This document shows, piece by piece, positions 11,282 to 25,360 of a stretch of DNA of 64,000 nt. The notes beneath the pieces are model-generated. The model was not told the origin of the DNA. It did not search any database and saw only the letters and a list, made by a program, of their open reading frames with translations. The DNA comes from Panonychus citri. Its lineage: Eukaryota; Arthropoda; Arachnida; Trombidiformes; Tetranychidae. Made by a program: the position numbers and the translations under genes. Within the stretch, counting starts at the first letter, position 1; each line of letters opens with the position of its first letter. The stretch is taken from positions 1,488,001 to 1,552,000 of the forward strand of contig NW_026515509.1 in the NCBI RefSeq assembly GCF_014898815.1, written 5' to 3'.

Positions 11282-14200
11282 ACTCACTCATTTAGATGAA
11301 TTTCAATTGTTCATCTATGAATACTCATGAATCTCTGAATAATCTGGGAATTTTTTGTTCTCAGATTTCATTGATGATAAAGTTTGACTCATGAATTGAA
11401 ACAACAACAATTGACACACTATTACATTTCAATTGATATTATTATTTACTCAATATACATGATAGATATTATTTGATATCTTTGTCTTTCATCTTGAACA
11501 CTATTCAAAGTTCATCATGAAGGTATTACTTTCATCCTGGTGAGTATTGTTTTTCCATGATGAATCAACAAAATCTCAAAGTAAATAATCATGAACTGTC
11601 TCATATTATCAACAGTTACTCCACATTTCTGGATCAATCATCATGAATCATTCAGGTTTTACTTACATTTAAAGGTAAATTTGATGCATAAAAAGTTCTG
11701 GTTCAGATTCTGGTTTAAAACATTTTTCTCAGAAATTTTGAAACTTCTCATTCCAGAAATCTATTCAGTTATTGTAATTTTACCTGGAGATAAAACTGGA
11801 TAAATTCTGAATAAAAAAAAACTTTTATTCTCAAAATTTTCTGAATTAAATTTTCTGTAATACATGTATCTCATCATGTGAATATTCAGGATTCTGGTTC
11901 TGGTGAGAAACATGAGTTTACACCTCAAACACAATTTACTATTAATAATACATCACATCTAAGCATTTTGGGTGGGTAAACATGATGAAATCAGGGATGA
12001 GGAGATAATTTTTGTCATTATTTACCTTTCCAACTCTGACTATAATTATCATCATTGAATCAACTCAACTCGTACTCAAACAGTAAATAACAGTAAACAT
12101 GATGAATGATGAAGGATTACCAAGCCTTCAAGGCTCAGGAATCGATAGATGGTAATAAATATTACATGGAATTCTATCTTTCTCTTTCTGACAAAATTCT
12201 ACCAGCATTTGACTTACATGAGACTCAACGATGAGAGAAATTATTATAAAATCCAGAACTTTATTTTCCAATCAAAAGCGAAACGAAAAAAAAACTCAAA
12301 ATTCTGATGGCAAAATGTTCAAACTAATCATCAACTTATATCTTTTGATTAAACATGATATCAACTAAGAACCATCAGCATCATCATGATACATTTGCAC
12401 TGGAAATGAATTTTAAAATGGAAAAAATAGATAAAAAAAATTCGATTATAATTTTAATCGTGTTTGCATGAAGCTCGAAAACTTGATCACTATTATTAGA
12501 AATTCGAGTTCCCTCATAACGATAGATTTTATCGATTTTCTCAAAATTCTGTCATGAGTTGATTGCAATTCACTCTTCTTGCTGTCTGTTAGTTTTGTAT
12601 ATTCGTAATAAAAGTGAATGAGAGACTCGAAATGTTTCTAATCAGGTCAAATTCGAGAAAAGTTCAGATATTATAAGAACATTTTTCGAATTCATTTTGT
12701 TTGGTTCGATTTTTTTTTCTATTGTTTGAAAAGACGAACAAAAAAAAGTTAATTGTTATCATAAGGAGAACAAGTAAAAAAAAAGTTCATCATTGATTCA
12801 GTGCTAAATGATTTCAATCGTTTGATGCATTAACAGCAGCCTAATATCATCATGATACCCTGAGGGTTTAAATTTTACATTCAGCTGATTATCAGAATCA
12901 TTATCAAGCTCATTCCATGTTCATTGTTAATGTTGATTCCTTTTGTTTCTTTCAGGGGAACATGAGAATTTTTCTTTCTATTCTACTGGAATAATATGTC
13001 TCTATCTCTTTCTCAGTTCAAGGAATCCAGGGAATTCAGTTTCCATTATACTTTCCTTGGTTTTCTTATGAATTTCTCATGGAAATTTTCTTCCAACTCA
13101 GATTTATTTCACTCATGATAATGAAACAATATTAATCTAATGATATAATCACCGAAATTCTGTCATGATAATTAATCTATTATTATTCAGATAAGAAAAA
13201 AAGTTGAAGGTAAACTCGAGAAGATAATTTTTCCTTCTTTACCTTTTCACTAATCCTTCATCTCTTAATCTTGTCATCATTTGAAAGGATTAAGGTTAAT
13301 GATTAATAATCTTCAATCAAATCTGAGATAATTTAACTTCTCCCCCATTCTTATTATTATTTTCCTAATAGTTAATTAATCAATTAACTTAACCATGTTT
13401 GTCAAAAAAATTTCATTATTAACTATTAACACAAAACTGTCAACAACAGTTAATAATCAATTTTAATTGTTTAATGTGAGAGACAAAGGGAAACAAAAAT
13501 TGAAATCAACTTGACACAATTAAGCTAAATCAATACAATGTAACAATCGAGATACTAATAACAATTAATAAAAGTTTTCAATTCTTTTTCAATTGTAAAC
13601 CTTAACCATTTAAAACTAATTGTTCATTGATGATTAAAATGATCAGGTGACTAATTTTTGCTCTTGATTAATATTAGTTTTACAATTGACTAAACAATTA
13701 TTAAATTTTTAATGGTTCAACGATTTGAATGAAACTAATACATTAGTTTAATCATGATAACGGTAAAAAAAAGTTCAAAAATCGATACATATTTGCTTGT
13801 ATTACTTATACCACCAATTTAATCAGCATTAAGAATCAACTAAACTAATCCATATCATCATTCTTGATCCATTATCATCATGAAACAAGATGATTATCAT
13901 CTTAATCATCATCATCATTTACCTGAGAATGAATTTATTTTTTTTTCTTCATCTGATTCGAGTAAGTTGAAAATTCCTATTCGTTCATCTAATCATCATT
14001 AAATATATAACATTCTAGTAATGAACTTAACCATCAAGATGATAATCATCATCATCATCATCTTATTTATCATCATCATCAACAACATTCTCGGATAAGT
14101 AATTTACAGTATCATGTATATATAAATACACTGAATTCATGAAGATAACTATCATCATGTTCAATTGATTTTATTTTAGATGATGATAACTATCATCATA

Positions 14201-14553
14201 TTACAGTTAGAACCACGGATTATATTATCGATAATTATCTGTTGGGTGAACAAAATTTTCTTGATGAAATTCATTTTATTCAGCTTCTCAGATTCAATAA
14301 TCAAGATAACCAAACCAAAAGGGTAATCATAATTAACTTAAACATCTAAACAACATAACATGTTGATCATTTTAATGCTATAAATTATCACCAACCCAGA
14401 ATATTATCCTTAATATTATATTACTGAGTTGCTACTCATTCAGATTATTCAATATTGTGATATAATATCATGAGCAATACCTGAAGAAGCAAAAGAAAGA
14501 GGTAAAAATGAACCTGGAAATTGACTCACATAAATCAATAAAATATAATAGTA

Positions 14554-14558
<5 letters not shown>

Positions 14559-14609
<51 letters not shown>
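14559..14609. repeat. (CT)n microsatellite
   Basis: About 25 uninterrupted CT dinucleotides, among the longest in the window. Confidence 0.95.
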
Positions 14610-14613
<4 letters not shown>

Positions 14614-16885
14614 CATGAGGAGGTTGAAGTCTTTATATTATATAAGAGGGGATGGAACTTGAAGATAACCTGAAAACGAAGATTCTCCAGATTAACTGAA
14701 CGCTTTCAGAATTTTGAGAAAACAGTAAAGAAGACAAAAGGATAATGTTATCATTTAACACCAAAGAATCAAAGAGATCAGAATTTTGACCTTAAAGAAA
14801 TTTCATCAACTGAACAATTCCAATAACAGTGATAATCAGGATACAAAGACTGGGAAGATAAGTAAGAGATGCTAAAGATTAACTAATAACAATGTTACAT
14901 GATTACATTTGTGTAATAATAATATTACAATAAGTTGATGGATTAATTTTGCTTTTCTTTTGGGTTGAAAGTTTGTCAAAATGGTTGGACAACACCACCA
15001 TTGGTCATCATACATGGTGTTTTGTATAACTAATGAATAGATTCATGGTGATGATGATGATGATGATGGTGATAAGTTATCATGATACAGATTCTGAAGA
15101 GATGAGTTATTTTTTCTGGGTTAAGTAGCCTTGTTAGTTGTGCTGGTTAACCAACAACAAAAAGTTATATATTTATATAAATATTATAACAACAAAACCT
15201 TTTACTTTATGGGTTAAGTTTTTTGTCAGTTTCCTTATTCATTCAATAATAATAACATGGTAACCATGATAATACAACAACAAGATTGAATTTTCGGTAG
15301 GAATCATAATAATCATCATCATCATCAGCATCACTATCATCAGGATAGTCTTTATAAGCTGAATTTGCAAGCAAAGAAATCAAATATAACAATTTATATG
15401 AATATATATGAATCTGAATGTGTAGTTAAAATATCATTTCGAGCATCATGTTAACATGATGATGAAATTTACTATTCCAAGATTAATGGATGATAAAATT
15501 TTCTTTCATCAATTTTTCTCCATCTTCTTGTCCTTTTGTCCGCATCTTCATCCTCATCACTTTGTTATCATTTTATATATTTACCTTTGATAATGAATCT
15601 TGACAATTGTGATGAATGAAAATGTTAACTTTTTAATTGTAAACAATTTCATCATTTGGTTAATCAGTTAATTGAATTTTCTTATAATAATTATGTACCT
15701 TTCTAAATGGTTAGACAAGCAATTTACTAATCAAATGTCACTGATTGTTAAAAGTTAATTGACCGATCGGTTAATGAAATTGTTTTTTTTATTACTTCCT
15801 AAATTGTTACAATTTCAATAGATTTTATAATTGTTAATCAAATTAAGTTAGTTTTCATTTTCATCCATTATCATGTTGATATTTTTCATGTGCTACCTGA
15901 ATGAACCTTTCAATGAATATCTTGAAATTTTCATGTTACCATGAAATGATTATGATAATGATGATTATTATTCATTTCAATTAGTTTGTGTGATAGTTAA
16001 ACTGATGAACAATTTAAAAAAAAAAAAGTTTCTCAATCATCACAAAACTTTCATTCATTAAATGTAATTACAAGTTGATGAAAGGTTTTCAATTGATCAA
16101 CAATAATAATCAAAGTTATAATACAAAAAAAATAAACTAAATTGTTACCATGAAAATTGAACATGATAACAATTTAGTTGCAGTATAATCAATAACAATC
16201 AACTTATATTAGTAATACAATTAATGGTAAATTTAAATATTAAACTGGGAACAAAATTATTCTCATCATTAACTTTTCACTTTTAATTTTACAACAATTA
16301 ACAAATTGTTCTGATTGATTGTTAACTCTGATTACCAAGGATAACCTTGGATCTTGTTGATGATAAAAATATATGACAGTTTTTTTGGATAAGTTACAAA
16401 AAAGAAAATCTTTTTTTTTTCTTTCTCCTCTAAATTGTCTGGGGTTAATTGTAACAATTTAGAATCTTTAATTTAATTGTGACAATCAAATTTAATTGCG
16501 AAACATTCATCTGTTGATTTAAAATCCTTTTAATCTCAAATCATAATCCTTTTCGTTTATACTGATTAAATAGAGAGAGAGAGGAAAACAAACTTGACCA
16601 ATTTATGAATTTAATCAATTGTGATAAAGTTATTAGATTGTAATGATTAGTTGATTATGATTAATTTGAAAGGTTTCAATCGATTGATAATAATCATTTT
16701 GATTATATAAATATAACATGATTAATGCATTTCAATGGGTACAGTTGATTGTTGTGTTTAACGATTGATTTGATTATCTACTTTCAGCTTTTTTCCCTTG
16801 TCATTCAATTGTTAATTGTTTACAATAATTGGTGATTATTTAATTGTCATGCCAATTGATTAGCAAATCGCAATCATGTACTTAC

Positions 16886-16980
16886 GTGAATTTGTGTTGT
16901 CCAGTGTAAATTTCAAGGATCGCCTCTTGAGGTGTTTGTCCAGCTCGAGCACCGGAAACAATACTTAAGGCTCCAGCCAT
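16886..16980 (-). CDS. first coding exon of an unrecognised gene
   Basis: On the reverse strand, ATG at 16980 opens 31 codons plus two bases ending in a strong donor (AC|GTAAGTAC at 16886/16885). The peptide (MAGALSIVSGARAGQ, then TPQEAILEIYTGQHKF) is normal complex protein with GC-richer codons than the flanking simple DNA. The exon is too short for ordinary ORF finding. I could not place the family. No in-frame continuation was seen between here and position 1 other than transposon genes, so the next exon is probably beyond the window. The first intron would then exceed 16 kb and contain the transposon. Evidence for a real exon is the ATG, the donor, the codon quality and the contrast with its surroundings. 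Confidence 0.6.
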
Positions 16981-18734
16981 TGATTGTTACAATTAACACA
17001 CACACACACACACATTAGTTTATTGTGGTCAGTCTAACAAATAGATAATTAGATTGATAATAGGAATACACAAACACACAGTTTAATAACAATTAACTAA
17101 TTACTCTGTGTACATGAACAATTGACACTCAGCAGTTTGGGATTAGTAGCACAACAACAACAACTAAGATTAAGATTAAGCAAAAAAAAAAATGATGAAA
17201 ATTAGTTGAGTCTCTTTTTTTTTGTCACATTTCAAGATTAATAAGATGAAGATTAAGATAATCCTTATCCTTGTGGTGATGATAACGATGATGTTGATGA
17301 TGATGATGATTATGATGGTGATGAAGATGAGGATGATAAGATGAAAGATAAGATGAAATCACTGATGATGAAACCATTTCATGTTATATGTTGATGATTG
17401 TTTGTCATTTAATTCAGAGAGTTGAAACTGAATCAGAACTTTAACTGAATAGTAACTGGGAATATCAAAGGAAGATGAAAACGAGAGAGTGAGTGAGTGA
17501 GTTGGAGAGATAATGATGAGTCTCTTTTGTTTTTAGTGAGTGTCAATGTAAAGATATTGAATTTATATCGATTACAATGGAGACAATGTTGTTGTTACTC
17601 TGAGAATTCACAGAACAGTAAAAAATGACGAAAACATTGAAAGAGAAGATGAAACGATGAAAGAATGAATTTTTTTTCGAAATTCTCAATGATAGAAAAA
17701 AAAGTAAGAATATTCGAAAAAGAAAAGAGAGAGAGAGATGATGATGATGATATGGTCTTTTTATTTTCTTCTTCTTCTTGGTCTTCCCTTTGGTAATTTG
17801 ATTGGAACTTTTTTTGGGATCTCATGAAAAGCATGAGAGAAACTCAATGAAAACTGAGTGTTCCTGGTACCTGCTCGTTGCCATGGTTACATCAGAATTC
17901 TGTCTCTCTCTCTCTTTTCCTCTTTCTCCCTCATCTTCTTCATCTATTTTACCTCTAATCCTCTCTCTTTCTCCCACCCCTTTATCATCTTCTCTCTTTC
18001 CCTCTCTCACTTTCTTTTTGATATCAAAAAAAAAGTAAAATCGTAACAAAAGCTTCTAATGCCATCTATTGAAATACAATTCAATCTGTATCAAAATCGA
18101 AACGCAATTAAATCGTAATCGTAATTGTCACCCAGTCATAATCACGATCATTTAAATAGTCTTTTAATTAACCAAAACTAACAATTAACTAATTTCTTTC
18201 AATATTTTGCTAATCATTAATGATCATTATCATTATAAGTGTCAAATTGATTCAAGTATAATTTTCACTCTTATGTGTTTGCTTATTTGGCACTTTAATA
18301 TTTATAATTAATGCTAATTGATTGTAAAATAATAGTTAATTGTTATTGATAATTGTTTGAATTGATATTAAACTTTGATTTAGAACTGTTTAGATTAATA
18401 TAATTATATTATTTACTTAATTGTTCCGAAATTGATTTGTTGTTATTGATAAGAAGAGAGGAAAAAAGTTTTTCATCATTTTCTCAACAACGGGAAGAAA
18501 ATAAAACTCTAATAAGAGTTAATAGTTAACCTCTCAACTGTTTACTTTGCCCTCGAGGTCAATTAAAATTTAGGTCCAAATATTTGGTCCATTTTTTTGC
18601 CTTAACCAGATTTCTTGACCAATAGTGACCAATAATGAAAAGACAAAGTCCTAATGTTTCTTGTGAAAGGTCACCCAAAGAATTTCCATCAAGTCTAATG
18701 TTTTTTACAGAGAGAGAGAGAGGAAAGAAAGAGG

Positions 18735-18773
<39 letters not shown>

Positions 18774-19640
18774 ATCAATGTTTATTGCTCTGGTTTCGAA
18801 AATTATATGAAAAAAGTGACCAAATGACCATTGGAACAAAAAAAGTTTAGCCTTAAATTGACTAGAAATTGTTGAAACTACATTGGCACGTAAACATGTT
18901 TGACCATTGGTTTTAAAAACAGAGACAGGAAACTTAGTTAAACTTGAACTGGTCAGTCCAGTTTTTCAACCTTGACCTTGACCCTAATACAACAGCAAAA
19001 GCAACAACAACAACAACTACAACAACAATAATAATAATAATAATGACAAGTCTGACAACCTGTAATAATTATATATATATATAAATGAAAGTCAGCACAA
19101 AAACAACCGATGACCATTCAAGTCCACCCCGCTGACTCATTACTTTGACCGTTGGTCAAAAGTGGCAAAAAAAATATATAATCATCATCATCTTCAAATT
19201 ATCCTCCCTTTTCCTACTCATTAGTAGATTAATTATCAATTGAATTGAGTAAAGTTTAAATCATTTGGTGAACAAGAGAAACGGATTAGAAACAACAATT
19301 AGATTTGCATTAATTGTATGTGTGTGTACAATATGTTCAACTATTACAATAACAATTAACTAATCATCCAAGATATTCATTGATTGATTTGATTAGAATA
19401 GTGAATTATAAATAAATGAAGATTGAAATATTAATAAAATTAATCACCTACTTATCGTTTTTATTAATCAATTAAAATTGACAATGTAAACAATTAAATT
19501 GTGTTGAAATGATTCAATTAAATGTTTAAATTTATCGTTTTTGATGATTAAGAGACTTGAATCTCTTTCATGAGCTGATTAATTAAATTATTGGTCAATC
19601 ATTTGATTGGTTGCTAGCGATTGAAAGTTTTTCTAATGAT
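16981..19640. other. spacer upstream of ARID array and of reverse-strand exon
   Basis: No gene is supported. It holds a (CA)n run near 16999-17012, CT-rich tracts (17900-18010), an X-box-like GTTGCCATGGTTAC at 17877-17890, and a block at 18691-18914 that is repeated at 27525-27700. Confidence 0.6.
18691..18914. repeat. dispersed duplicate block, copy 1
   Basis: Closely similar to 27525-27700. Shared stretches include CAATGTTTATTGCTCTGGTT and GTGACCAAATGACCATT. This copy also holds a (GA)n expansion at 18710-18770 that is nearly absent from the other copy. Confidence 0.8.
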
Positions 19641-19661
19641 GGATTAACCAGATTTCTACTG

Positions 19662-19822
19662 AGGTGGTTTCTTATGAGATTAAAGGGATTAGTTTAATCT
19701 CCTGGAAAAGAATTTTTTTTAATTTTTTTAATTTTTTCTCAATAATTAATTTTATTCTTTTTCATCCTCCCTCCCGAAATATCGGAAATGACGCTCATCG
19801 ATGATTGGTGACCCTTTCTCAC
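19662..19822 (+). promoter_or_regulatory. conserved upstream element of ARID3 copy A
   Basis: Two blocks are shared with the other copies: GGTGGTTTCTTATGAGATTA (19664 onward; also 25362, diverged at 29287) and AAATATCGGAAATGA...GGTGACC (19777-19822; also 25467-25509 and 29391-29436). They keep their order about 200-400 bp before exon 1 in all three copies, while the CT-rich sequence between them varies. Probable promoter or proximal enhancer. Confidence 0.5.
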
Positions 19823-19866
19823 TTTTCATTCCATTCTTTTCTCCCTTTCTTTCACTCGCTTTCTCC

Positions 19867-19870
<4 letters not shown>

Positions 19871-19909
<39 letters not shown>

Positions 19910-20340
19910 TCTTTCTCTTTATCTTCCTGCTCACTTATTCTCATCATCTTTTTGCTATTTCGTTTCATTACAAATTGTTCAGTTTAAGAGAAACAACTCC
20001 AACTTCTTTATAGTTTTTTTCTTTTAGTTATTTTTTTTTGTTCAAAATTCGTAGAAAAAAACCGCCGTGTCCATCTCTCCCGATGGAGGGATGCGAATCT
20101 GATGACGAATCAAACTACTTGGTCAGTGCCGAAAATGTAAATGGTCAACAAGGTTATTCTTATGAGGAACAGTTTAAGCAACTCTACGATTTAAGTGACC
20201 ATCCGGATCGTCGTTCGTTTTTAAATGACCTTTTCTCTTTCATGCAACAAAGAGGTAAGTTTAATTTATCGATTATTATCTGATAATCAATTCTTTTTTT
20301 TGGAATATCTTTATATCTTCATCTTTGTTTATTACTTTTC

Positions 20341-20391
<51 letters not shown>
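19871..20391. repeat. 482-bp tandem duplication flanked by CT microsatellites
   Basis: Exon 1 and its flanks occur twice at an exact offset of 482 bp (for example ATG 20083 and 20565), practically identical. The breakpoints lie in CT microsatellites at 19871-19907, 20345-20391 and about 20826-20838, so unequal exchange between CT runs is the likely origin. Confidence 0.85.
20083..20254 (+). CDS. duplicate first exon (1a) of ARID3 copy A
   Basis: 172-nt exon with its own ATG at 20083 and donor AGAG|GTAAGT. It encodes the same 57 residues as exon 1b, covering MEGCESDDESNYL through the first ARID helices (EEQFKQLYDL, FLNDLFSFMQQRG). It ends in phase 1 and can splice in frame to exon 2 at 20891, but not into exon 1b. 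It is therefore either an alternative first exon with its own promoter copy or a redundant duplicate. No disabling change is visible. Confidence 0.6.
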
Positions 20392-20392
<1 letters not shown>

Positions 20393-20564
20393 TCTTCTCT
20401 TTATCTTCCTGCTCACTTATTCTCATCATCTTTTTGCTATTTCGTTTCATTACAAATTGTTCAGTTTAAGAGAAACAACTCCAACTTCTTTATAGTTTTT
20501 TTCTTTTAGTTATTTTTTTTTGTTCAAAATTCGTAGAAAAAAACCGCCGTGTCCATCTCTCCCG

Positions 20565-22008
20565 ATGGAGGGATGCGAATCTGATGACGAATCAAACTAC
20601 TTGGTCAGTGCCGAAAATGTAAATGGTCAACAAGGTTATTCTTATGAGGAACAGTTTAAGCAACTCTACGATTTAAGTGACCATCCGGATCGTCGTTCGT
20701 TTTTAAATGACCTTTTCTCTTTCATGCAACAAAGAGGTAAGTTTAATTTATCGATTATTATCTGATAATCAATTCTTTTTTTTGGAATATCTTTATATCT
20801 TCATCTTTGTTTATTACTTTTCTGTTTCTCTCTCTCTCACTTTAATTGTGATTTTTTGTGTTTGTGTTTGCGTTTTTTTTTTGATGATAGGAACTCCTGT
20901 TAATAGGATTCCAATTATGGCAAAACAAGTTCTTGATATTTATGAACTTTATCGATTAGTGGTCGCTCGAGGAGGATTAGTTGAAGTTATTAATAAGAAA
21001 ATTTGGAGAGAAATAACCAAAGGGTTAAATTTACCTTCTTCCATCACAAGTGCCGCTTTTACCCTTCGAACACAATATATGAAGTATTTGTATCCCTACG
21101 AATGTGAGAAGGAACATTTATCGTCTCCTGATGAGTTACAACAAGCAATTGATGGTAATCGACGTGAAGGTCGTCGATCATCATATGGACATTATTCAGA
21201 TATGATCGGATCTCCTGTAGGTGCGGGAGGATCAGGAGGATCAGGTGGAGGATCAAATGAAGGTTTAGCTGGACCAAGTGTCGGAATGAGTGTCAGTGGA
21301 TTGAGTGTTGGTCCAAGTGGTTATAATGGTGGCCCATCTTCTGGGGCTGGACCATCGGCTTCATCATCTCATCGAAGTGTATCAACTCCATCACTTCATC
21401 ACCTTAGTTCATCATCAATTCATCCTCTTTCCATCCAACCTTTATTAGCCTTAGCATCAGCCCAAGCTCAAGCTCAGGCCGAAGCTCTTAATCTTGAAAC
21501 AAAACCGTCAATTAATAATAACAACTCAAGTGCCCATTCTGGACTTAATGGACCTTCATCATCATCTCATAATCATCATGATAAATCACCTCTTTCACTT
21601 GTTAATCGTCACTTAATGAACGGTGTTAATCTCAATAATTTAAACAACAATAATCATAATGGTCGCCAAGGAAGTGGACAACAACATTCGAGGATGAACA
21701 CAAATCAAAGTGAAAGTATTCCAATGGATGATTGTGGTTCAGGATCATCAGGGGAAGACGAAGAAGATAATTCAAGAAACTCTCTTTCTTTCGGTCCACT
21801 TGGCTTCGCTTCAGCTCAAGCTCAAGCTGAAGCCATCAACTTAGAAGCTAAAAGATTAAGTGTCTTTCAAAATCATTTAAAAAATTTCGCCTCAAATAAT
21901 CAAAACTTCGAGACAAATAATAATAATAATTCAATGTTATTAAGTATGAAAGTAAATAATATCATTTACTCTGGTATTTTATATGCAGAACGAGCAGTTA
22001 AACGTTAA
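20565..22008 (+). CDS. ARID3/dead ringer-like protein, copy A
   Basis: Exons 20565-20736 and 20891-22008, joined in phase 1 through a 154-bp intron, give 429 residues. The ARID domain spans roughly residues 35-150 and matches ARID3/dead ringer: EEQFKQLYDL, GTPVNRIPIMAKQVLD, GGLVEVINKKIWREITKGLN, SAAFTLRTQYMKYLYPYE and a REGRR-containing extension. The C-terminus SMKVNNIIYSGILYAE matches the REKLES-type end of the family. The middle is Gly/Ser/Asn/Gln-rich with SAQAQAEA repeats. The product should be a nuclear AT-rich-DNA-binding transcription regulator. Compared with copies B and C it lacks the first half of an internal module, probably by deletion between TTCATCA direct repeats. The short N-terminus (start chosen at ATG in context CCCGATGG) lacks the long leader of other ARID3 proteins. 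Confidence 0.82.
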
Positions 22009-25000
22009 AAAGACTCAAACAATCAACAAGAACGTTCAACTTATTCACAATTAGGGCCTTGGATTTATCATGATTCTCATTCATCTTCATGATGTTTGTT
22101 ACCTGAGGAAATTTCATCTTTCATTTTCTTTGTTTCTTTTGTCTACAATTTCTCATTAATTCAAATGATAAAATAATTTCAATTTTCAAATGATCTAAAT
22201 CAATACTAATTTATTAATAAACTTTTTCTCCTCGATGTTAATTGTAACAATCAATGGTGTTTACTATTGGTTCAACTGGACTAGAAATGTCCTTAATCCT
22301 TTTTTGCTCTGATCTCAATTATTTTGTAAATCAATACAATCATCTCACCACTCAAATTAACTTGACTCTCACAATTAAAATATTTACTCTTTAATTATCC
22401 TTAATTTAAACATACGAATACGAAAAATCAACTTGACAATTAAAGTGATCCAATCTATTCATACCAATGAAACAACTTGTAATCATCTAAATTCACAATC
22501 AAATCAACAATTAGTTGAGTATATTTGTTAAGTTCTCAATTAGAATGGTGATTAATTTGATTACCAAAAGAATTGATTCAATTTAATTATCTTGCACTCT
22601 TAATTGTCACATTTTTCTTTAATTGTTATAGCACTTCAATGATACTCATTAAACCAACAATGAAAAAAGCTCTTGATCATTATTAACCACAATTAACTGA
22701 AAATAGTAAATCAACTAATTGTTGCACAACTTAATTCGATTGTTATTAACCCTTAAATTGTTGCAATTAATTAAATGATAGAAAATCATTCCAATGCTTG
22801 ACCATTCAGGATAATCGAGTTCGAATGAGGCTCAAAATCAATTTTCTCTGTTGAAAATTGATTCTAATCTAAATTGTTAAGTGAATACTCACTAAAGTAG
22901 TAATAAATTTAATCTCAATATATCAAAGGTTAATCTGAGTTGATTGAACATCGCCTTAGGTCATATATATAAGATTTAAAAGTAATCAACAATTAAGAAG
23001 AAAAAATTTTGTTTTTGTTTTTTTCTTTTCCATTCTAATAACAGAAAAGTTGACAATTATGTTTGTATTTTTGTGTAATCAATGGATCACTTATTATTTA
23101 CGTTATACCTTTTTCTGAGTTGTTTTCCCTTTGGAGTTACCTGTTGACCCCCGGAGGCCAAATGTCATTCATTTACCAAGAAAGAAAGACAATAAAACTC
23201 TTATTATGAATCAAATTTTGAAGAGAAAAAAAAAATTCTTTTCCTTCAAGACAATTGATTGGTATCGATAGTTAATCACTCGACAATTGAGCTTATAATT
23301 TTCCTTCGTATTTCCTATGTAATTAAATATCCAATGAAATAGTTAAAAGAAGATGGAAAATTGTGTCTACACCATTATCACCCTCATCATCATCATCTTC
23401 ATCTTCATCACCATCATCATCTTTGAGAGAGAGAGAGAGAGAGAGAAAGCCTTTTGTACCGCCAAATAGCCACTGGTCATCTTTAGGTAATCACAATGAT
23501 AAAATTAACGAGAAAAAACAATTCTCTTCACTTTCTTACCTTGGAAAATAGTGATTAGTTAATTGTTTACAATCAACCGATAATACGTTTTATTAATACA
23601 CAAATAAACAGAACAAAAAAAACAAAAGATTTTGCTTAAAAGTTAAATGTTTGTTGCAATTAATTGTAATCTCATCATCTCACTGATTGTCACAATCATT
23701 ATGACACGAAACAATTAACATCCAATCCATAATAATGATAATATAATAATTTAGTCAAGAGGGAAAATTAACTTTTTTTTTTCCACAAGCAATTAATCAG
23801 AAAAGCGAGAAGCTTAAATCATAAAATCTGATCAACATATAATTGGATACACATTGATAATTATTAACAATAAAAATGAAATGAAAAAAGTGTAACAACA
23901 ATTAAAATCACTGGAGGGGGGATCCGCTTGACTCACACAACAATCAGACAACAGCAACAATTAAATCAACAACTTATAATCAGGTAATCAGTTATTGAGA
24001 TAATTATTAAAATTCAGAAGTTTTTTTTTCCAGAACAGCAAAAAAAACCAAGATCATCAAGGTAATCAAGAAAAATTAACCTTTTCCACAGGTAAGAAAA
24101 ACAAAAAGCAACAACAATCTAATGATAATGATACGATTTGTATCCAATAATCAACATGATATTTCATGGGGAATACAGTGTAGCTCGTAAAGTTGATATG
24201 AAAATCAAATTGACTGATGAATAAAAAGATGAACAATTAACTCTTCATCCATCCATCAATAAAATGCTATTGAAATTGTTCAATGATTAACCAATTGTAT
24301 TCATATATTCATCATCATCATCATCTTTTTTTTTCTTGTTCATCTTCTTGATTGTTGTCAATTTAGTTTCTTTTGCCTCTTTAAATTGTTAATATTAACT
24401 TTCCCTAATTATGCATCACCTTGTAGCTGATATTATATATATAATAAACTTTCATATGAATATAATATTAAATCAGGAAAAAAAAACTAATATGATCATT
24501 ATTATCAACAGGTTGTTATTGTATCACAGGAACCATGACAAACTAAATTATAATCAACTAATCACACATCATTATTATTATTTCATGTAATCTATCAATG
24601 GGAATATGTTTATACACCCTGAGGGGATAAACTTACTGATGCGGGAAAACTAGTCTGTAAGCAATAGATATATAGATGAAGATGAAGATGAAGATGAAGA
24701 TGATGATGATGAAAAAAATGACACAGGTGGGTGATAAACAAGATGAGTAACAATAAGTGATGAGTGTGTGAAGTGAATATGATGTTAATGGTTCACCGAG
24801 TATCAAAAACTTTTGTATTTCAATTGTTTTAAAGAAACGATGACAATTTAATCTTTAATCATTATCATTAAATTGTTTCGCCATTGATTCACAATTTGAT
24901 TTCTCAATGGTGTTTTCTTTATGTCTTTTTTTCTTATAAAAGATACTTTTGATTATCGTATATATATAAATAAGATTATTTATTGATTGTTTACCTACCT

Positions 25001-25360
25001 GTTGTTACCTTTTAACTGCAATTAAGGATTTGGAATCATTAACCATTAATATTTATTATCAAAAAATGATATTATCATTTCATTATATTATTAGATTAAT
25101 ACATTTAAAGGATGAGCATCGTCGGTGTGTGTGTTTATGTCATTTTATGTCCATCTCGAGGATTAGCAAATGATTGATTGATTTATTGATTGTTACGATA
25201 AATTGATTGACATAATTTTTTTCTTCTTCTTTCTTCAGTTTAAATTAATAAATGATAATCGAAAGTGATATCACTTGATTAGATTATTGTTTAATTGGTT
25301 GGTTGATGGCGATGGAAAAGATAATCATCATGATTCTAATGAAGGATTAATTGGATCTCA
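22009..25360. other. spacer between ARID3 copies A and B
   Basis: AT-rich DNA with no supported gene. The ORF at 23363-23551 is a translation of ATC and GA repeats. An isolated G-rich patch at 23912-23925 (GGAGGGGGGATCC) and a GGCC-rich patch near 23150 stand out from the AT background, but I can assign no function. Confidence 0.6.

Larger units (their letters stand above)
10080..16885. other. gene-free AT-rich spacer or large first intron
   Basis: No coding region or RNA gene is supported on either strand. It contains CT/GA microsatellites (see separate entries), many ATCATC/ATGATG runs and TTAATTG-rich unique DNA. It follows, in transcription order, the donor site of the reverse-strand exon at 16886-16980, so it may be intron. 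Confidence 0.55.

Noticed and set aside
17802..18049. Three overlapping ORFs around a CT-rich tract
   Set aside because: Mutually overlapping in different frames and composed of simple sequence.
23140..23165. GC-rich patch (GACCCCCGGAGGCC) considered as an RNA gene
   Set aside because: Too short and no supporting secondary structure or conserved motif.
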